Source: Bacteroidales bacterium (GTDB taxonomy: Bacteria > Bacteroidota > Bacteroidia > Bacteroidales > 4484-276). From it: a stretch of DNA of 37,570 nucleotides. A model generated the notes under the pieces. It was not told the DNA's origin and made no database searches. It saw nothing but the letters and a program-made list of their open reading frames with translations. The DNA lies in NCBI GenBank assembly GCA_014860585.1, contig JACZJL010000111.1, positions 1-37,570 of the forward strand, given 5' to 3'. Below, one piece after another: positions 16,939 to 25,912 of the stretch (the first letter of the stretch is position 1; every line of letters begins with the position of its first letter). The position numbers were made by a program, and so were the translations under genes.

Positions 16939-18858
16939 ATGAAAAAGTCACATTTTCGGTTCATTTTCAGTTCTCTCCTTCTTTGCCTTATCACATTGTC
17001 TGCTTACAATCAAGCTGTTAACATCAATTACAAAGTTAAAGGCAAAAACGTCTATTCGGCCTCAATTTTTTTCTCGTCGGATGAAGGTTTGCCGGGTTTA
17101 ACTGCGGATGAATTTTTACCATATCAAAACATCTTCTTCACTATAAAACCAAATGAAGGCAGTGAAAAAGAATATTTTAAAGAAAATGAACTGGAAGAGT
17201 ACCTGAATTTTATTGAATTACAACAACTGGGTAAAACCATTCAGCCAGCAGCGTCCATTCGGCCGGTTTCCAGCCAGGATGGTAAAATCGCCCATCTCAT
17301 CATGTCATTTCCAAAAGAAAAAGTGCTGCTTTATGAACCGTTCGTTTTTATAAGTCCATTTGATACGACTGATGCTATCCTTTTGAGTGACGAGTATTTC
17401 CCTGACTTTTTTAATTACAGGAAAATTTATGAGAGCGGATACAGCATGAGCCAGGATAATGAATATGTTGATGCGTTCAATGTATTATTCCCGGTGGTTG
17501 AAGCATCCTTAAACAACCCGGAAATAACCCATTACAGTTTTTACAATCACCTGAGTGAAATCCTGATGGAAACAGTGATTCAAAGTCACGCTGACAGTCT
17601 TGTCCAAGTGTATAATTTTTACTCTGACCATTTCAGAAGTACATATAATTATGATGATTTGATCAGGTGTGATTCCGTTGAAAATTTAATAAAACAAGGG
17701 TCAGAATTATTTTCGCCCTATTTCGGATTGAATTTTCCAAAGAGCAAAGTTTTTAAGGATAATTACAACAAACTATTGGCAGATTTGAAAGCGCTCAGAT
17801 CGGAGAACCTGGATTTATTCAAAGTACACAAAATGAAGTTTTTCGAACAGGGCAGCTACGAGAAGGATTACCGGTTTTATTTTTACATCGATCTTATTGC
17901 GAAAATGTTAACCCATATTGATGCCTATCGAAGCCTGGATGGACTTGATGAGATCGATATCTCATCAATTGACAGGTTTCCTGAAAAAAAGGCTGATCTT
18001 ATCAGAACCGGATGGCTGGATGATTTTAAGATTATAATAGGTTTGATCAATACAGAGATCAAATACCAGCATCGGGTTTTTAATGACTCCGTGATGAGTA
18101 ACCTCTATAGTCAATTGGAAGCCCAGCGGCAGCCATATTATGAAATTTTCAGGGCTTTTAACTCAATGTCCCGTGACCATGATTTATTTTATAAAATGAT
18201 GGAAACAGCATTGAAGAAGTGCAGCGATCTTGAATTGATCCAAAACATTGAGATGTGGATCATGTGCCATAACCTCACTGTCGGGCAAGTTGAGGCACAG
18301 GTCATTGAAGGTATTAACATAGGGATAAACTTAATCCGGAAAAAAAGCTGGACTGAAGCAGGCCAGCAATTTGATGTGATTACGATGCAGGCGAGCAACC
18401 TGGCTTTGCCCTGGTATTATTCCGCAATCGTCAGTTATGAAAAAAATGATGAGTTTTTAGCTCAAAACAGGTTTGCCCTCGCTCTCGAGAAATATCCTGC
18501 CTACATTTCACCGCGCATTTATGTGTACAATAATCTGTTTGAAAAAGCTGATTATGATATGCTTTTAACCAATATTAATGAGTCGTTGGAAGTAATGGAT
18601 ATCTGGCTTTTGTATTTTTGGAAAGCCAAAGTGCAATTTGCCAAAAAGCAATATAAGGATGCCATCCTTACGATCAATGAAAAGTGTCTAGCGCTCAATC
18701 CTTATGACTTCGAATCCTGGTTTTTACTTGGGGATACATATTTCGAACTGAAGGACTTGAATAAAGCAAGAGAATCTTATCAGCAGACCCAGCGAATTAA
18801 CCCTTATGACCACGTGAAGTACAGCCAGATCATGCAGGAGAAATTTGGAAATAAATAA
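16939..18858 (+). CDS. Exported TPR-repeat protein
   Basis: The start is set at the ATG at 16939, which begins a good signal peptide (MKKSHFRFIFSSLLLCLITLSAYNQ); the upstream in-frame TTG at 16918 is part of a promoter-like TTTTATTTTGC. The protein is 639 residues. The first 180 have no recognisable motif. The last 200 hold several helix-pair repeats of TPR type, for example SWTEAGQQFDVITMQASNLALPW and the pair KQYKDAILTINEKCLALNPYDFESW and LGDTYFELKDLNKARESYQQTQRINPYD. It is therefore likely a periplasmic or outer-membrane-associated scaffold. Function is unknown. It converges with the next TPR gene on a shared terminator. Confidence 0.8.
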   Translation: MKKSHFRFIFSSLLLCLITLSAYNQAVNINYKVKGKNVYSASIFFSSDEGLPGLTADEFLPYQNIFFTIKPNEGSEKEYFKENELEEYLNFIELQQLGKTIQPAASIRPVSSQDGKIAHLIMSFPKEKVLLYEPFVFISPFDTTDAILLSDEYFPDFFNYRKIYESGYSMSQDNEYVDAFNVLFPVVEASLNNPEITHYSFYNHLSEILMETVIQSHADSLVQVYNFYSDHFRSTYNYDDLIRCDSVENLIKQGSELFSPYFGLNFPKSKVFKDNYNKLLADLKALRSENLDLFKVHKMKFFEQGSYEKDYRFYFYIDLIAKMLTHIDAYRSLDGLDEIDISSIDRFPEKKADLIRTGWLDDFKIIIGLINTEIKYQHRVFNDSVMSNLYSQLEAQRQPYYEIFRAFNSMSRDHDLFYKMMETALKKCSDLELIQNIEMWIMCHNLTVGQVEAQVIEGINIGINLIRKKSWTEAGQQFDVITMQASNLALPWYYSAIVSYEKNDEFLAQNRFALALEKYPAYISPRIYVYNNLFEKADYDMLLTNINESLEVMDIWLLYFWKAKVQFAKKQYKDAILTINEKCLALNPYDFESWFLLGDTYFELKDLNKARESYQQTQRINPYDHVKYSQIMQEKFGNK

Positions 18859-18918
18859 CCCTTTGTATCTGGAACGAACACACCAAAATGTTTAGAAGCA
18901 TAGGATTTAATAAAAAAA

Positions 18919-18940
18919 ACCTGCCCGGAATCGAGCAGGT
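18919..18940. terminator. Bidirectional terminator between two TPR genes
   Basis: ACCTGC at 18919-18924 pairs with GCAGGT at 18935-18940 around a 10-base loop. On the plus strand it is followed by CTTTTTT, and on the minus strand by a run of eight T, so it can end both convergent transcripts. Confidence 0.75.
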
Positions 18941-18970
18941 CTTTTTTGGTATGGTTAACCCCCTGGATTA

Positions 18971-19660
18971 TTACTTATTCAGTAAACCTTCGGCACGGGC
19001 AATATATTTTTCGAGTTCACGCGCCTCGGTGCTTTGAGGGTAATCTTTCCTAATTTCTTTGTAAACTTCTATAGCTTTTTTGTAATCGCTCAGCAATTCA
19101 TAGGTCCAACCGGCTTTCATTAAAAAGACAGGTGCCGAGAATTCATTTTTACTTGCTTTGGCTGCTTTCAGATAGTAATCAACGGCTTCTTTGTTGTTTC
19201 CTAATTCAACATATGCATCTCCAATAGCACCTAAAGCCATTGGCTTGACCAGTTTATCCCTGGTTTTGTATTTTTTAAAGTGATCAATGGCATTTTGAAA
19301 TTCACCCTTTTTCATGTAAATTACACCGGCATAGTAATTGGCAAGGCTGGCCGATTTGGTAAACTTGTATTTTTTGGAGATATCCAGAAAACCCGGATTA
19401 ATTCCGTCACCATTGAGGGCAAGGTTCAACGAATCTTGTCCAAAATATTTTTCTGCGGTGAACATTTCGATCTGGGCTTTCTCCTCTTTGGGTTGAATAT
19501 AAAACCTTTGGAATCCAAAATACCCTAAAACGATAGCAACCAGCACTACTAATATGATTGTGATTGGTTTCTGATTTTCCTCGATAAACCGCTCGGATTT
19601 ACCTAATGCTTCTTCTACTGCCTGAATGTTTTCTTCAGCTTTTGTCGATTTTTTCGCCAT
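18971..19660 (-). CDS. Membrane-anchored TPR protein (YfgM-like layout)
   Basis: The start is placed at 19660 (MAKKSTKAEENIQAVEEALG, 229 residues). A longer frame to 19726 exists, but the promoter element at 19686-19693 lies inside it and its residues are not protein-like. The charged N-terminus (1-30) is followed by one membrane helix, PITIILVVLVAIVLGYFGF (32-50), and then a periplasmic region with at least three TPR motifs: ASLANYYAGVIYMKKGEFQNAIDHFKKY, ALGAIGDAYVELGNNKEAVDYYLKA and MKAGWTYELLSDYKKAIEVYKEIRKDYPQS. The layout (short cytosolic head, single helix, periplasmic TPRs) is like YfgM of the Sec translocon, but sequence identity to that family was not tested. Confidence 0.82.
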   Translation of the reverse strand: MAKKSTKAEENIQAVEEALGKSERFIEENQKPITIILVVLVAIVLGYFGFQRFYIQPKEEKAQIEMFTAEKYFGQDSLNLALNGDGINPGFLDISKKYKFTKSASLANYYAGVIYMKKGEFQNAIDHFKKYKTRDKLVKPMALGAIGDAYVELGNNKEAVDYYLKAAKASKNEFSAPVFLMKAGWTYELLSDYKKAIEVYKEIRKDYPQSTEARELEKYIARAEGLLNK

Positions 19661-19685
19661 AATTATCTTTAGAAATTTGAAGGTG

Positions 19686-19693
19686 CAAAAGTA
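19686..19693 (-). promoter_or_regulatory. -7 element of the membrane TPR gene
   Basis: TACTTTTG on the minus strand (19693-19686), a full match to TAnnTTTG and identical in its ten bases TACTTTTGCA to the S1 promoter. No TTG is found 19 bases upstream. It places transcription near 19681, about 20 bases before the chosen ATG. Confidence 0.45.
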
Positions 19694-19842
19694 TATTTTT
19701 TTTCCAACGCAGCACTGATGCAGCATTTTTTTTTAATTTTGGCAAATCAAGCTATGTAATGATTTGAACTACTTTTTAAGTCATTTTTAATTACTTTAGC
19801 CAAAAAAGGTTGATTAGTTTAGAATTTGATAGAAAAACAACT

Positions 19843-20643
19843 ATGAAGAAGTTTCATTTGATGTTTATCCTCTTTTTTTTATCTGCACCTATCGCAAATG
19901 CCAATGCAGGTTGGGTGATTCAGGTTCGTTACAGCGATTCGGATGGAAATGCAAACGAAGAAACCATCATGATCCAGGACAATAAGTTGCGATCCAATGG
20001 CATCGATGGCACTTTTATTTTTGACCTGGAGAACGATTGGATGATGGTGATTAATGACACCAACAATACTTGCTGGCAGGTAAAAATAAGTGAGTCCAGG
20101 GAATCATACTACCTGGCCACCAGGAAGTTTATGGATAAAATGCTTGTGAGTTTACCACCACAGGAGCGAGAGATGTACCGACCACTTTTTGCAGAGATGG
20201 AAAAGATGTATGCAAATTTTGACCCTTCGATCCTTGATGCGGTGAAAATTCGGATTGAAAAAACTGTTGAGAATGAAATAATTGCAGGTTTTAATACCAA
20301 CAAATACCTGGTTTATGTCGATGATACTTTAGTAGAACAAAAATGGCTGGTTACTGATTTAGATTTAAGCAACGACCTGAATTTAGGTAAAATGGTAAGA
20401 TCTTTTAAAGAAATCAGCCCGATTACCGGCGAAGATGTCATGTATCAATTTACCGAAACCTACCTTGATCTGAGTGAAAAAGGATTCGAAATGCGATCGG
20501 TAAATAAGGCAGGAGAAATTACAGAGGTAATGAATATAGAGAAAAAGTTGTTTGATGCCGACCTATTTTCTGTCCCTGAAGGATTCAGGCAAATAAGCAT
20601 TGAGGAAATGCTGATGATGGAGATGAATGGTGAAGACAGGTGA
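19843..20643 (+). CDS. Exported protein of unknown function (DUF4412-like)
   Basis: The start is at 19843 (MKKFHLMFILFFLSAPIANANA, a clean signal peptide); the in-frame TTG at 19810 upstream is not used. The protein has 266 residues. The mature part begins GWVIQVRYSDSDGN and then shows MIQDNKLRSNG, FIFDLENDWMMVINDTNNTCWQ, IIAGFNTNKYLVYVDDTLVEQKWLV and a C-terminal LFSVPEGFRQISIEEML. This order (a strand with a cofactor-free lipid-binding-like sandwich, a GxxTxxYxV block and a final VPxGF) is like the DUF4412 family, whose role is unknown. It lies 89 bases before the S9 peptidase gene with no terminator between, so both may be on one transcript. The family call is tentative. Confidence 0.6.
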   Translation: MKKFHLMFILFFLSAPIANANAGWVIQVRYSDSDGNANEETIMIQDNKLRSNGIDGTFIFDLENDWMMVINDTNNTCWQVKISESRESYYLATRKFMDKMLVSLPPQEREMYRPLFAEMEKMYANFDPSILDAVKIRIEKTVENEIIAGFNTNKYLVYVDDTLVEQKWLVTDLDLSNDLNLGKMVRSFKEISPITGEDVMYQFTETYLDLSEKGFEMRSVNKAGEITEVMNIEKKLFDADLFSVPEGFRQISIEEMLMMEMNGEDR

Positions 20644-20732
20644 TTTGGGGGGTAGGATGAAAGTTATCGTAGGAGCAATGTTTTTGTTGGTATTTTCTTA
20701 AACAAGATCGGAAATTAATTCAAATCAGAGAT

Positions 20733-23390
20733 ATGGAAAACAAATTCATCAGGAGTAGATCATTGATCAGAACGGGAAGTATGATGATGATTTTACTCAC
20801 ATGCACATTCATTTGGGGTCATACTCAAAATGCAGATGCAGACGATAAAATAGAAGTTGTTGTTAATGAATGGCTTAAACTGGGAAGTTTTGACGTGAAA
20901 ATGCCCGTATACAGTGATCAGAAAAATGTAAAGGGTGAAACATTTGAAGATGAGGACCTGCTGAAATACAATTTTGTAGATATCTCAACTTTACAACCAA
21001 TTGATAAAAAGCAGTTTAGTTGGAAAAACAATTCTTTTTCGTGGGAAAAAACAACAAGTGCTAAAAACGGATTCGTTTACCTGGAAAAAAAAGTGACCGG
21101 AAGTAAGCATCAACTGGGATTTTTAGCCACCTATCTTTATGTTGATCGGTTCCTGGAAGTTGTCATTGAAATCAGTTCTCCACAGATGTTTGAGTTTTAC
21201 CTCAACGGCGAACTGCAAAATACAAAAAGCACAGCCGACACGCCCGATGCAGATAAAACCGGAAACACAAAAAAGACCATCAAACTTGAGCGGGGTAAAC
21301 ATCTGCTATTGATTAAAACGCTTAAACCTTCTGACAATGATACCGACTGGACAGTAAAAGCGCAGGTTACTTTTTCGGAAAAATTTGGAAAAGATGTTGT
21401 CCGGGCTGAAATTTCACCTAAAACGATTAAAAACATCAATCATTTACTGGAGGGAGATTTTGTGAACTCTGTCTCCGTTTCGCCGGATGGGAGTATGGTT
21501 TTGCTACGATTTTCATCGGTCACACCTCCGGATGGAAAAACGGAACGCTGGGCAGAGATCAGGGAGTTGAACACCAATGTTTTACTTCATTCATTCCGGC
21601 ATTCCGACATGTCAGGAATCGAATGGATACCCGGGGGTGAAGGAATTTCTTATAGCACAGTCAAAGATGGTAAAAGCTCAATATGGTTGTTCAATTTGAT
21701 TGATCTCTCTCAGAGTGTATTGATCGAAGATTTGAAAGATCTTGGAGGCTACTCGTGGTCTCCCGATGGTAGTTTCATCATCTACAGCATCAGCGAGAAG
21801 CCGGAAGAAGAAAAATCGGGATTGAAAAGACTGGAAGGGATGCCCGATCGCTGGCCATGGTGGCGCAATCGAAGTTATTTGAATAAACTCGATGTGGCTT
21901 CCGGAATTTCTGAAAAACTGACCCATGGACATTTGACCACCAGCCTGATGGATATCAAACCTGACGGGACGAAGGTTCTTTTTAGCATGAATATTCCTGA
22001 TTATTCTGAAAGACCATATTCCAAGCAGTTTTTGATGGAGATGGACCTGGAAACTTTTGAAGTTGACACCCTCTGGGAGAACAATGTTTCCGCTTCCTGT
22101 CAATATTCACCAAATGGACAATACCTGCTTGTGAAGGCTTCAGCAACTATGTTTGGTGATATTGGAATGAATGTATCCGGTGATGTCATTCCGAACGAAA
22201 GTGATACACAAGCCTACATTTATAACCTCGCCACAGGAAACACTGACCCGATCACCTTTGAATTCAATCCTTCAATTTCAGACGCTTTCTGGAGCTATTT
22301 TGACGAAAACAAGATATATTTTGTAGTGACAGATAGGACATACAGGAACATCTATGTTTATGACATGAATACCCGCTATTTTGAGAAGATAAATACCGGG
22401 TTGGATGTGGTCAATAGTTTTTCAATGGCAAAGATGGCTCCTGTGGCCGTTTATACCGGTTCGGGCAATTCGGCGCCTCCGGATGCAAGAAAAATTGACC
22501 TGACCACCGGGCAGTTTGAGGTAATTGCCTACTCGCAAGTCAAACAATTCGAACATGTAGTTTTTGGGAAAACAGAAGATTGGAACTTCACCAACGACGC
22601 TGGGGTAGAAATTGAAGGCAGGGTTTATTATCCACCGGATTTTGACAAATCGAAACAATATCCGCTGATTGTTTTTTATTACGCCGGGACCACTCCGACA
22701 GACAGGAGTTTCGGTGGTCGCTACCCAAAAAATATGTTTGCAGCACAGGGCTACGTGGTTTATACATTACAACCAAGCGGAGCCATTGGTTATGGACAGG
22801 ATTTTTCGGCTGCCCACGTGAATAACTGGGGAATCACTGTTGCTGATGAAATTATTAAGGGAACAAAGTTGTTTTTGAAAGACCACAAATTTATTGACAC
22901 AAGTCGCGTCGGCTGTATTGGTGCGTCCTATGGTGGTTTCATGACCATGCTCCTGCAAACCCGCACAGATATTTTTGCTGCAGCTATTTCTCATGCCGGC
23001 ATCAGCAGCATTTCAAGCTATTGGGGCGAAGGTTACTGGGGTTATCTCTACAGCGCTTCGGCAACTGCCAATAGTTTCCCCTGGAACAACCAGGAATTGT
23101 ATGTAGGTCAAAGTCCGCTTTTTAGTGCCGATAAAATCAATACGCCATTATTATTACTCCATGGTGCTGACGACACTAATGTGCCAGTTGGAGAAAGTCT
23201 TCAGCTTTACACTGCACTGAAACTGCTTGGAAAACAGGTTGAGATGATCGAAGTGGCCGGGCAGGATCACCATATTTTGGACTATAAAAAGCGCATAATC
23301 TGGCAAAAGACCATTTTTGCCTGGTTCGATAAATGGCTGAAAGACCAGCCTGAATGGTGGAATGAGCTTTATCCTGACAGAAACCTCTAA
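20733..23390 (+). CDS. S9 family serine peptidase (prolyl oligopeptidase type), exported
   Basis: An 885-residue protein with a hydrophobic leader (about residues 14-30). Residues from about 230 to 600 contain repeated beta-propeller-like units (SVSPDGSMVLLRFSS, YSWSPDGSFIIYSIS, CQYSPNGQYLLVKAS), which form the gate of S9 peptidases. The last 260 residues are the alpha/beta hydrolase: GASYGGFM holds the nucleophile Ser732, HGADDTNVP the acid Asp814, and GQDHHI the base at about His846. The enzyme cleaves short peptides in the periplasm, usually after proline or at dipeptide ends. The N-terminal 200 residues carry a PA14-like or carbohydrate-module-like stretch (FLEVVIEISSPQMFEFYLNG). The TrmH gene begins 11 bases after its stop. 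The exact subfamily (DPP4, DPP5 or acylaminoacyl) is unresolved. Confidence 0.93.
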   Translation: MENKFIRSRSLIRTGSMMMILLTCTFIWGHTQNADADDKIEVVVNEWLKLGSFDVKMPVYSDQKNVKGETFEDEDLLKYNFVDISTLQPIDKKQFSWKNNSFSWEKTTSAKNGFVYLEKKVTGSKHQLGFLATYLYVDRFLEVVIEISSPQMFEFYLNGELQNTKSTADTPDADKTGNTKKTIKLERGKHLLLIKTLKPSDNDTDWTVKAQVTFSEKFGKDVVRAEISPKTIKNINHLLEGDFVNSVSVSPDGSMVLLRFSSVTPPDGKTERWAEIRELNTNVLLHSFRHSDMSGIEWIPGGEGISYSTVKDGKSSIWLFNLIDLSQSVLIEDLKDLGGYSWSPDGSFIIYSISEKPEEEKSGLKRLEGMPDRWPWWRNRSYLNKLDVASGISEKLTHGHLTTSLMDIKPDGTKVLFSMNIPDYSERPYSKQFLMEMDLETFEVDTLWENNVSASCQYSPNGQYLLVKASATMFGDIGMNVSGDVIPNESDTQAYIYNLATGNTDPITFEFNPSISDAFWSYFDENKIYFVVTDRTYRNIYVYDMNTRYFEKINTGLDVVNSFSMAKMAPVAVYTGSGNSAPPDARKIDLTTGQFEVIAYSQVKQFEHVVFGKTEDWNFTNDAGVEIEGRVYYPPDFDKSKQYPLIVFYYAGTTPTDRSFGGRYPKNMFAAQGYVVYTLQPSGAIGYGQDFSAAHVNNWGITVADEIIKGTKLFLKDHKFIDTSRVGCIGASYGGFMTMLLQTRTDIFAAAISHAGISSISSYWGEGYWGYLYSASATANSFPWNNQELYVGQSPLFSADKINTPLLLLHGADDTNVPVGESLQLYTALKLLGKQVEMIEVAGQDHHILDYKKRIIWQKTIFAWFDKWLKDQPEWWNELYPDRNL

Positions 23391-23401
23391 TTTTAAATTT
23401 G

Positions 23402-24094
23402 ATGACTCAGGAAATTAAACAAGCCTTGTTCGATTATCTGGCTGGCTTCATCACCGAAAATAAGCGCAACAAGTTTGAAGAAGTAATTCAGCAGCGGACG
23501 CGTTATGTCACCGTTGTGCTGGAAGATATTTACCAGCCTCACAATGCAAGCGCCGTGCTTCGCACCTGCGACTGTTTCGGAGTACAGGACGTGCATATCA
23601 TCGAAAACCAGAATATTTATACGGTTAATCCTGACATTGCACTGGGTTCGTCCAAATGGCTCAATCTGTATTCCTATTGCGGACAGGAAAACAACACTCC
23701 GGCAGCATTGCAGTCGCTCCGGCAGAAAGGTTACCGAATAGTGGCCACCACACCACACAAGGATGATGTCACTTTGCAGGAACTCCCGCTCGATAACGGA
23801 CCAATAGCATTGGTTTTTGGAACCGAAATGAGAGGAATAACCGGCAGTGCTCTGGAACTGGCAGATGAGTTTATGAAGATCCCGATGTACGGATTCACCG
23901 AAAGCTTTAACATTTCTGTGTCAGCAGCGCTGGTGCTGTTTCACCTCACCGAAAAACTCAGGAAATCTGACATTAACTGGCATCTGACCGATGATGAAAT
24001 GCTTGACATCAGGTTGCAATGGGCAAGGCAGGTAGTCAAACGAAGCGATCTGATCGAACTGGATTTTTTAGCCAAAAACAAATCAAATGGGTAA
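23402..24094 (+). CDS. trmH: TrmH/SpoU-type tRNA or rRNA 2'-O-methyltransferase
   Basis: The start is at the ATG 23402, giving 230 residues. The SPOUT motifs are in order: motif 1 NASAVLRTCDCFGV (with Asn and Arg), motif 2 ALVFGTEMRGIT and motif 3 IPMYGFTESFNISVSAALVLF, whose trefoil knot binds S-adenosylmethionine. The N- and C-terminal extensions (LDIRLQWARQVVKRSDLIE) match tRNA (Gm18) methyltransferase TrmH rather than the shorter TrmL or the longer RlmB. It is expected to methylate the ribose of G18 in the D-loop of some tRNAs. It lies 11 bases after the S9 peptidase gene and before a promoter for THX. Confidence in the SPOUT family is very high; the target is inferred. Confidence 0.93.
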   Translation: MTQEIKQALFDYLAGFITENKRNKFEEVIQQRTRYVTVVLEDIYQPHNASAVLRTCDCFGVQDVHIIENQNIYTVNPDIALGSSKWLNLYSYCGQENNTPAALQSLRQKGYRIVATTPHKDDVTLQELPLDNGPIALVFGTEMRGITGSALELADEFMKIPMYGFTESFNISVSAALVLFHLTEKLRKSDINWHLTDDEMLDIRLQWARQVVKRSDLIELDFLAKNKSNG

Positions 24095-24106
24095 TCAGAA
24101 ATTCGC

Positions 24107-24114
24107 TATTTTTG
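24107..24114 (+). promoter_or_regulatory. -7 element of the THX gene
   Basis: TATTTTTG is a full match to TAnnTTTG, placed just after the TrmH stop and about 45 bases before the THX start. No TTG is visible 19 bases upstream, so the -33 element is weak. It gives a leader of about 40 bases. Confidence 0.45.
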
Positions 24115-24158
24115 CAGCCTCACAAATAATTCAATATTTACTTTAAAATCACAATATT

Positions 24159-24488
24159 ATGGGAAAAGGTGACCAAAAAACAAAACGAGGCAAGATAATC
24201 AGCGGTTCTTACGGAAAAACCAGACTGCGCAGGCCTGTAAAAAACCTGGCCGAAAGAATAGCCGATGAAGTGAAGAAAAAGGCGGAAGCGCCTGAAGAGA
24301 AAAAGGCTAAACCCGCTGCAAAAAAAGAGGTAGCAAAACCCGCTGCTGAAGAAAAGAAAGCAGAGAAAAAGGCTGAAACCAAAAAAGAATCGAAGCCAAA
24401 AGCTGAAAAAGCAGAATCCAAGACTGAAACTGCAAAAGCAGAACCTGTCGCCGAAAGTAAAGCGGCTGAGCCAGATAAAGAAGCATAG
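24159..24488 (+). CDS. Ribosomal protein THX with a long lysine/alanine/glutamate tail
   Basis: The first 28 residues, MGKGDQKTKRGKIISGSYGK then TRLRRP, match the small 30S protein THX (bTHX), which begins MGKGDxxTxRGKI and ends YGKxRPRKK in Thermus. The known protein is about 27 residues and sits in the head of the 30S subunit. Here the protein has 109 residues. After residue 30 there is a short helix-like segment, VKNLAERIADEVKKKAEAP, then a low-complexity tail of Lys, Ala, Glu and Pro repeats to the end. The tail resembles those of histone H1-like proteins and the ends of S1 in this same window. The gene has its own promoter element and terminator. The THX head is convincing; the tail function is unknown. 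Confidence 0.85.
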   Translation: MGKGDQKTKRGKIISGSYGKTRLRRPVKNLAERIADEVKKKAEAPEEKKAKPAAKKEVAKPAAEEKKAEKKAETKKESKPKAEKAESKTETAKAEPVAESKAAEPDKEA

Positions 24489-24517
24489 TTGTTCTGATTT
24501 TTAAAAGGTATTGTACT

Positions 24518-24545
24518 TACGGGATGTCCAGACGGTCATCCCGTA
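24518..24545 (+). terminator. Terminator of the THX gene
   Basis: A perfect 9-bp stem, TACGGGATG at 24518-24526 with CATCCCGTA at 24537-24545, and a 10-base loop, followed by TTTTATTT on the plus strand. The reverse side has few T, so it mainly stops THX transcription before the convergent MurD2-like gene. Confidence 0.78.
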
Positions 24546-24547
24546 TT

Positions 24548-25912
24548 TTATTTCAGGCTGGCCAGATTTTTTACTATTTTTTTAAAAAGTTTACCCCTTT
24601 CCTCAAAGTTTTCAAACCGATCGTAACTGGAAGCGGCAGGGGACAGCAGGCAGGCTTTACCTTTCAGGGTATAATTAAGGATCAACGAGGGCAGGTCATT
24701 CCAGTCATACACAAAAACCAGGTTTTTCCCTGGATTAATTTGTTGTTCCAGCATTTCCATCATTCTTTTCCCTGCAGGGCCCGTAAACAGGAAATTCCTG
24801 ATGCCGGAATTGGCCAGAAAAACAATCAATTCAGAGTAATCAATGCCACGGTCTTTGCCGCCAAGGATAATCGTATCAGTTTCGGGTAAGGTTTTGACGG
24901 CTTCAATGGTAGCTTCCGGTATAGTGGAGATGGAATCATTAATGAATGTAATCCCGGCAGCAACTCCGGCAAATTCAAGTCGGTGCTCAAGAGGCCTGAA
25001 AGTGGCTATGCCCTTTTCTATTTCCACAGGATGAAGACCGGCAATGTGACAGGCAATGACCGATACTAGGATGTTTTTGATGTTATGTTGTCCGCGTAGG
25101 AGACTAAGAGCAATGTTTACTGGTTCAGATGTTTCGGGGATAAATAATACCTCTTTTTCGTGGTTGTAAAAATCACCTGTCAGATCAACCGGGATTAATT
25201 GTCCCTGAAAATTGAATGCTTTGATATGATGCTTAAGGTATTCATTACTCGCGTCATAGATCAGGTAGTCTGAAGGATTTTGATAAACAGCAATATTGAA
25301 TTTTGCATGGGCATAATTGTTCACCGATTTGAAATAATCAAGGTGCTCCTGGAAAATGTTCAGCAAGACGGCGATATGCGGGGATTGATTTACAAATTCA
25401 AGCTGATGTGCTGAAATTTCAAAAACGATCCGGGTTTGATCCGTGATACGTTCGATGGCATCAAAAGGTGGAATACCAATATTCCCGACCAGTACAGCAT
25501 CACGACCCGATTCTTTCAGGAGATGAAATATCAGGCTTGACGTTGTACTTTTGCCTTTAGTCCCTGTTACTCCGATGATTTGCCGGTGAAATCGCTCCAG
25601 GAAAAGTGAAGTTTGCGAAACGATTTCACAATGACCAAACGAGGCGATGTTATTGTTGAAATCAATACCAGGAGATTTAAACACCAGGTCGGCATCATTT
25701 AAAGCTTCAAGATATTTTTCTCCTAATAAAATCTGATTCAACTCATGGCCATCTAATTCACTCAGGTTAAGGTCAGCATTTTTGTCCGCAATGATTAACC
25801 GGATTTCAGGAAAAAATTTTCGAAGCAACCTGTAACTTGATTTCCCTTCCCTGCCAAATCCGAGAATTAAAACCCGTTTTCCCTCAATCAATTTCTTGAG
25901 TAAATCCTTCAT
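24548..25912 (-). CDS. murD2: MurD-like ligase, probably MurD2 (UDP-MurNAc-L-Ala:L-glutamate ligase)
   Basis: A 454-residue Mur ligase. It has FKSPGI (78-83), the ATP loop GVTGTKGKSTT (114-124), NIFQEHLDYF (185-194, where MurD has NLTPDHLDRH), PLEHRLEF (307-314), NDS (325-327), GGKDRGIDYSEL and a C-terminal LLSPAASSYDRFENFEERG. So it is of the MurD branch. It differs from ordinary MurD at the substrate site: NDSISTIPEAT stands where MurD has NDSKATN, losing the lysine. It is also not among mra/fts genes; it overlaps by four bases the upstream PP-loop gene that I read as MurL. In Xanthomonas the pair MurD2-MurL attaches L-glutamate to UDP-MurNAc-L-Ala and then inverts it, replacing MurI and MurD. 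I infer the same here. Plain MurD is the alternative. Confidence 0.72.
   Translation of the reverse strand: MKDLLKKLIEGKRVLILGFGREGKSSYRLLRKFFPEIRLIIADKNADLNLSELDGHELNQILLGEKYLEALNDADLVFKSPGIDFNNNIASFGHCEIVSQTSLFLERFHRQIIGVTGTKGKSTTSSLIFHLLKESGRDAVLVGNIGIPPFDAIERITDQTRIVFEISAHQLEFVNQSPHIAVLLNIFQEHLDYFKSVNNYAHAKFNIAVYQNPSDYLIYDASNEYLKHHIKAFNFQGQLIPVDLTGDFYNHEKEVLFIPETSEPVNIALSLLRGQHNIKNILVSVIACHIAGLHPVEIEKGIATFRPLEHRLEFAGVAAGITFINDSISTIPEATIEAVKTLPETDTIILGGKDRGIDYSELIVFLANSGIRNFLFTGPAGKRMMEMLEQQINPGKNLVFVYDWNDLPSLILNYTLKGKACLLSPAASSYDRFENFEERGKLFKKIVKNLASLK

Noticed and set aside
24548-25912. Ordinary murD of a dcw cluster
   Set aside because: No other cell-wall or division gene is nearby apart from the PP-loop partner, and the NDSKATN block is changed; kept as the alternative only.
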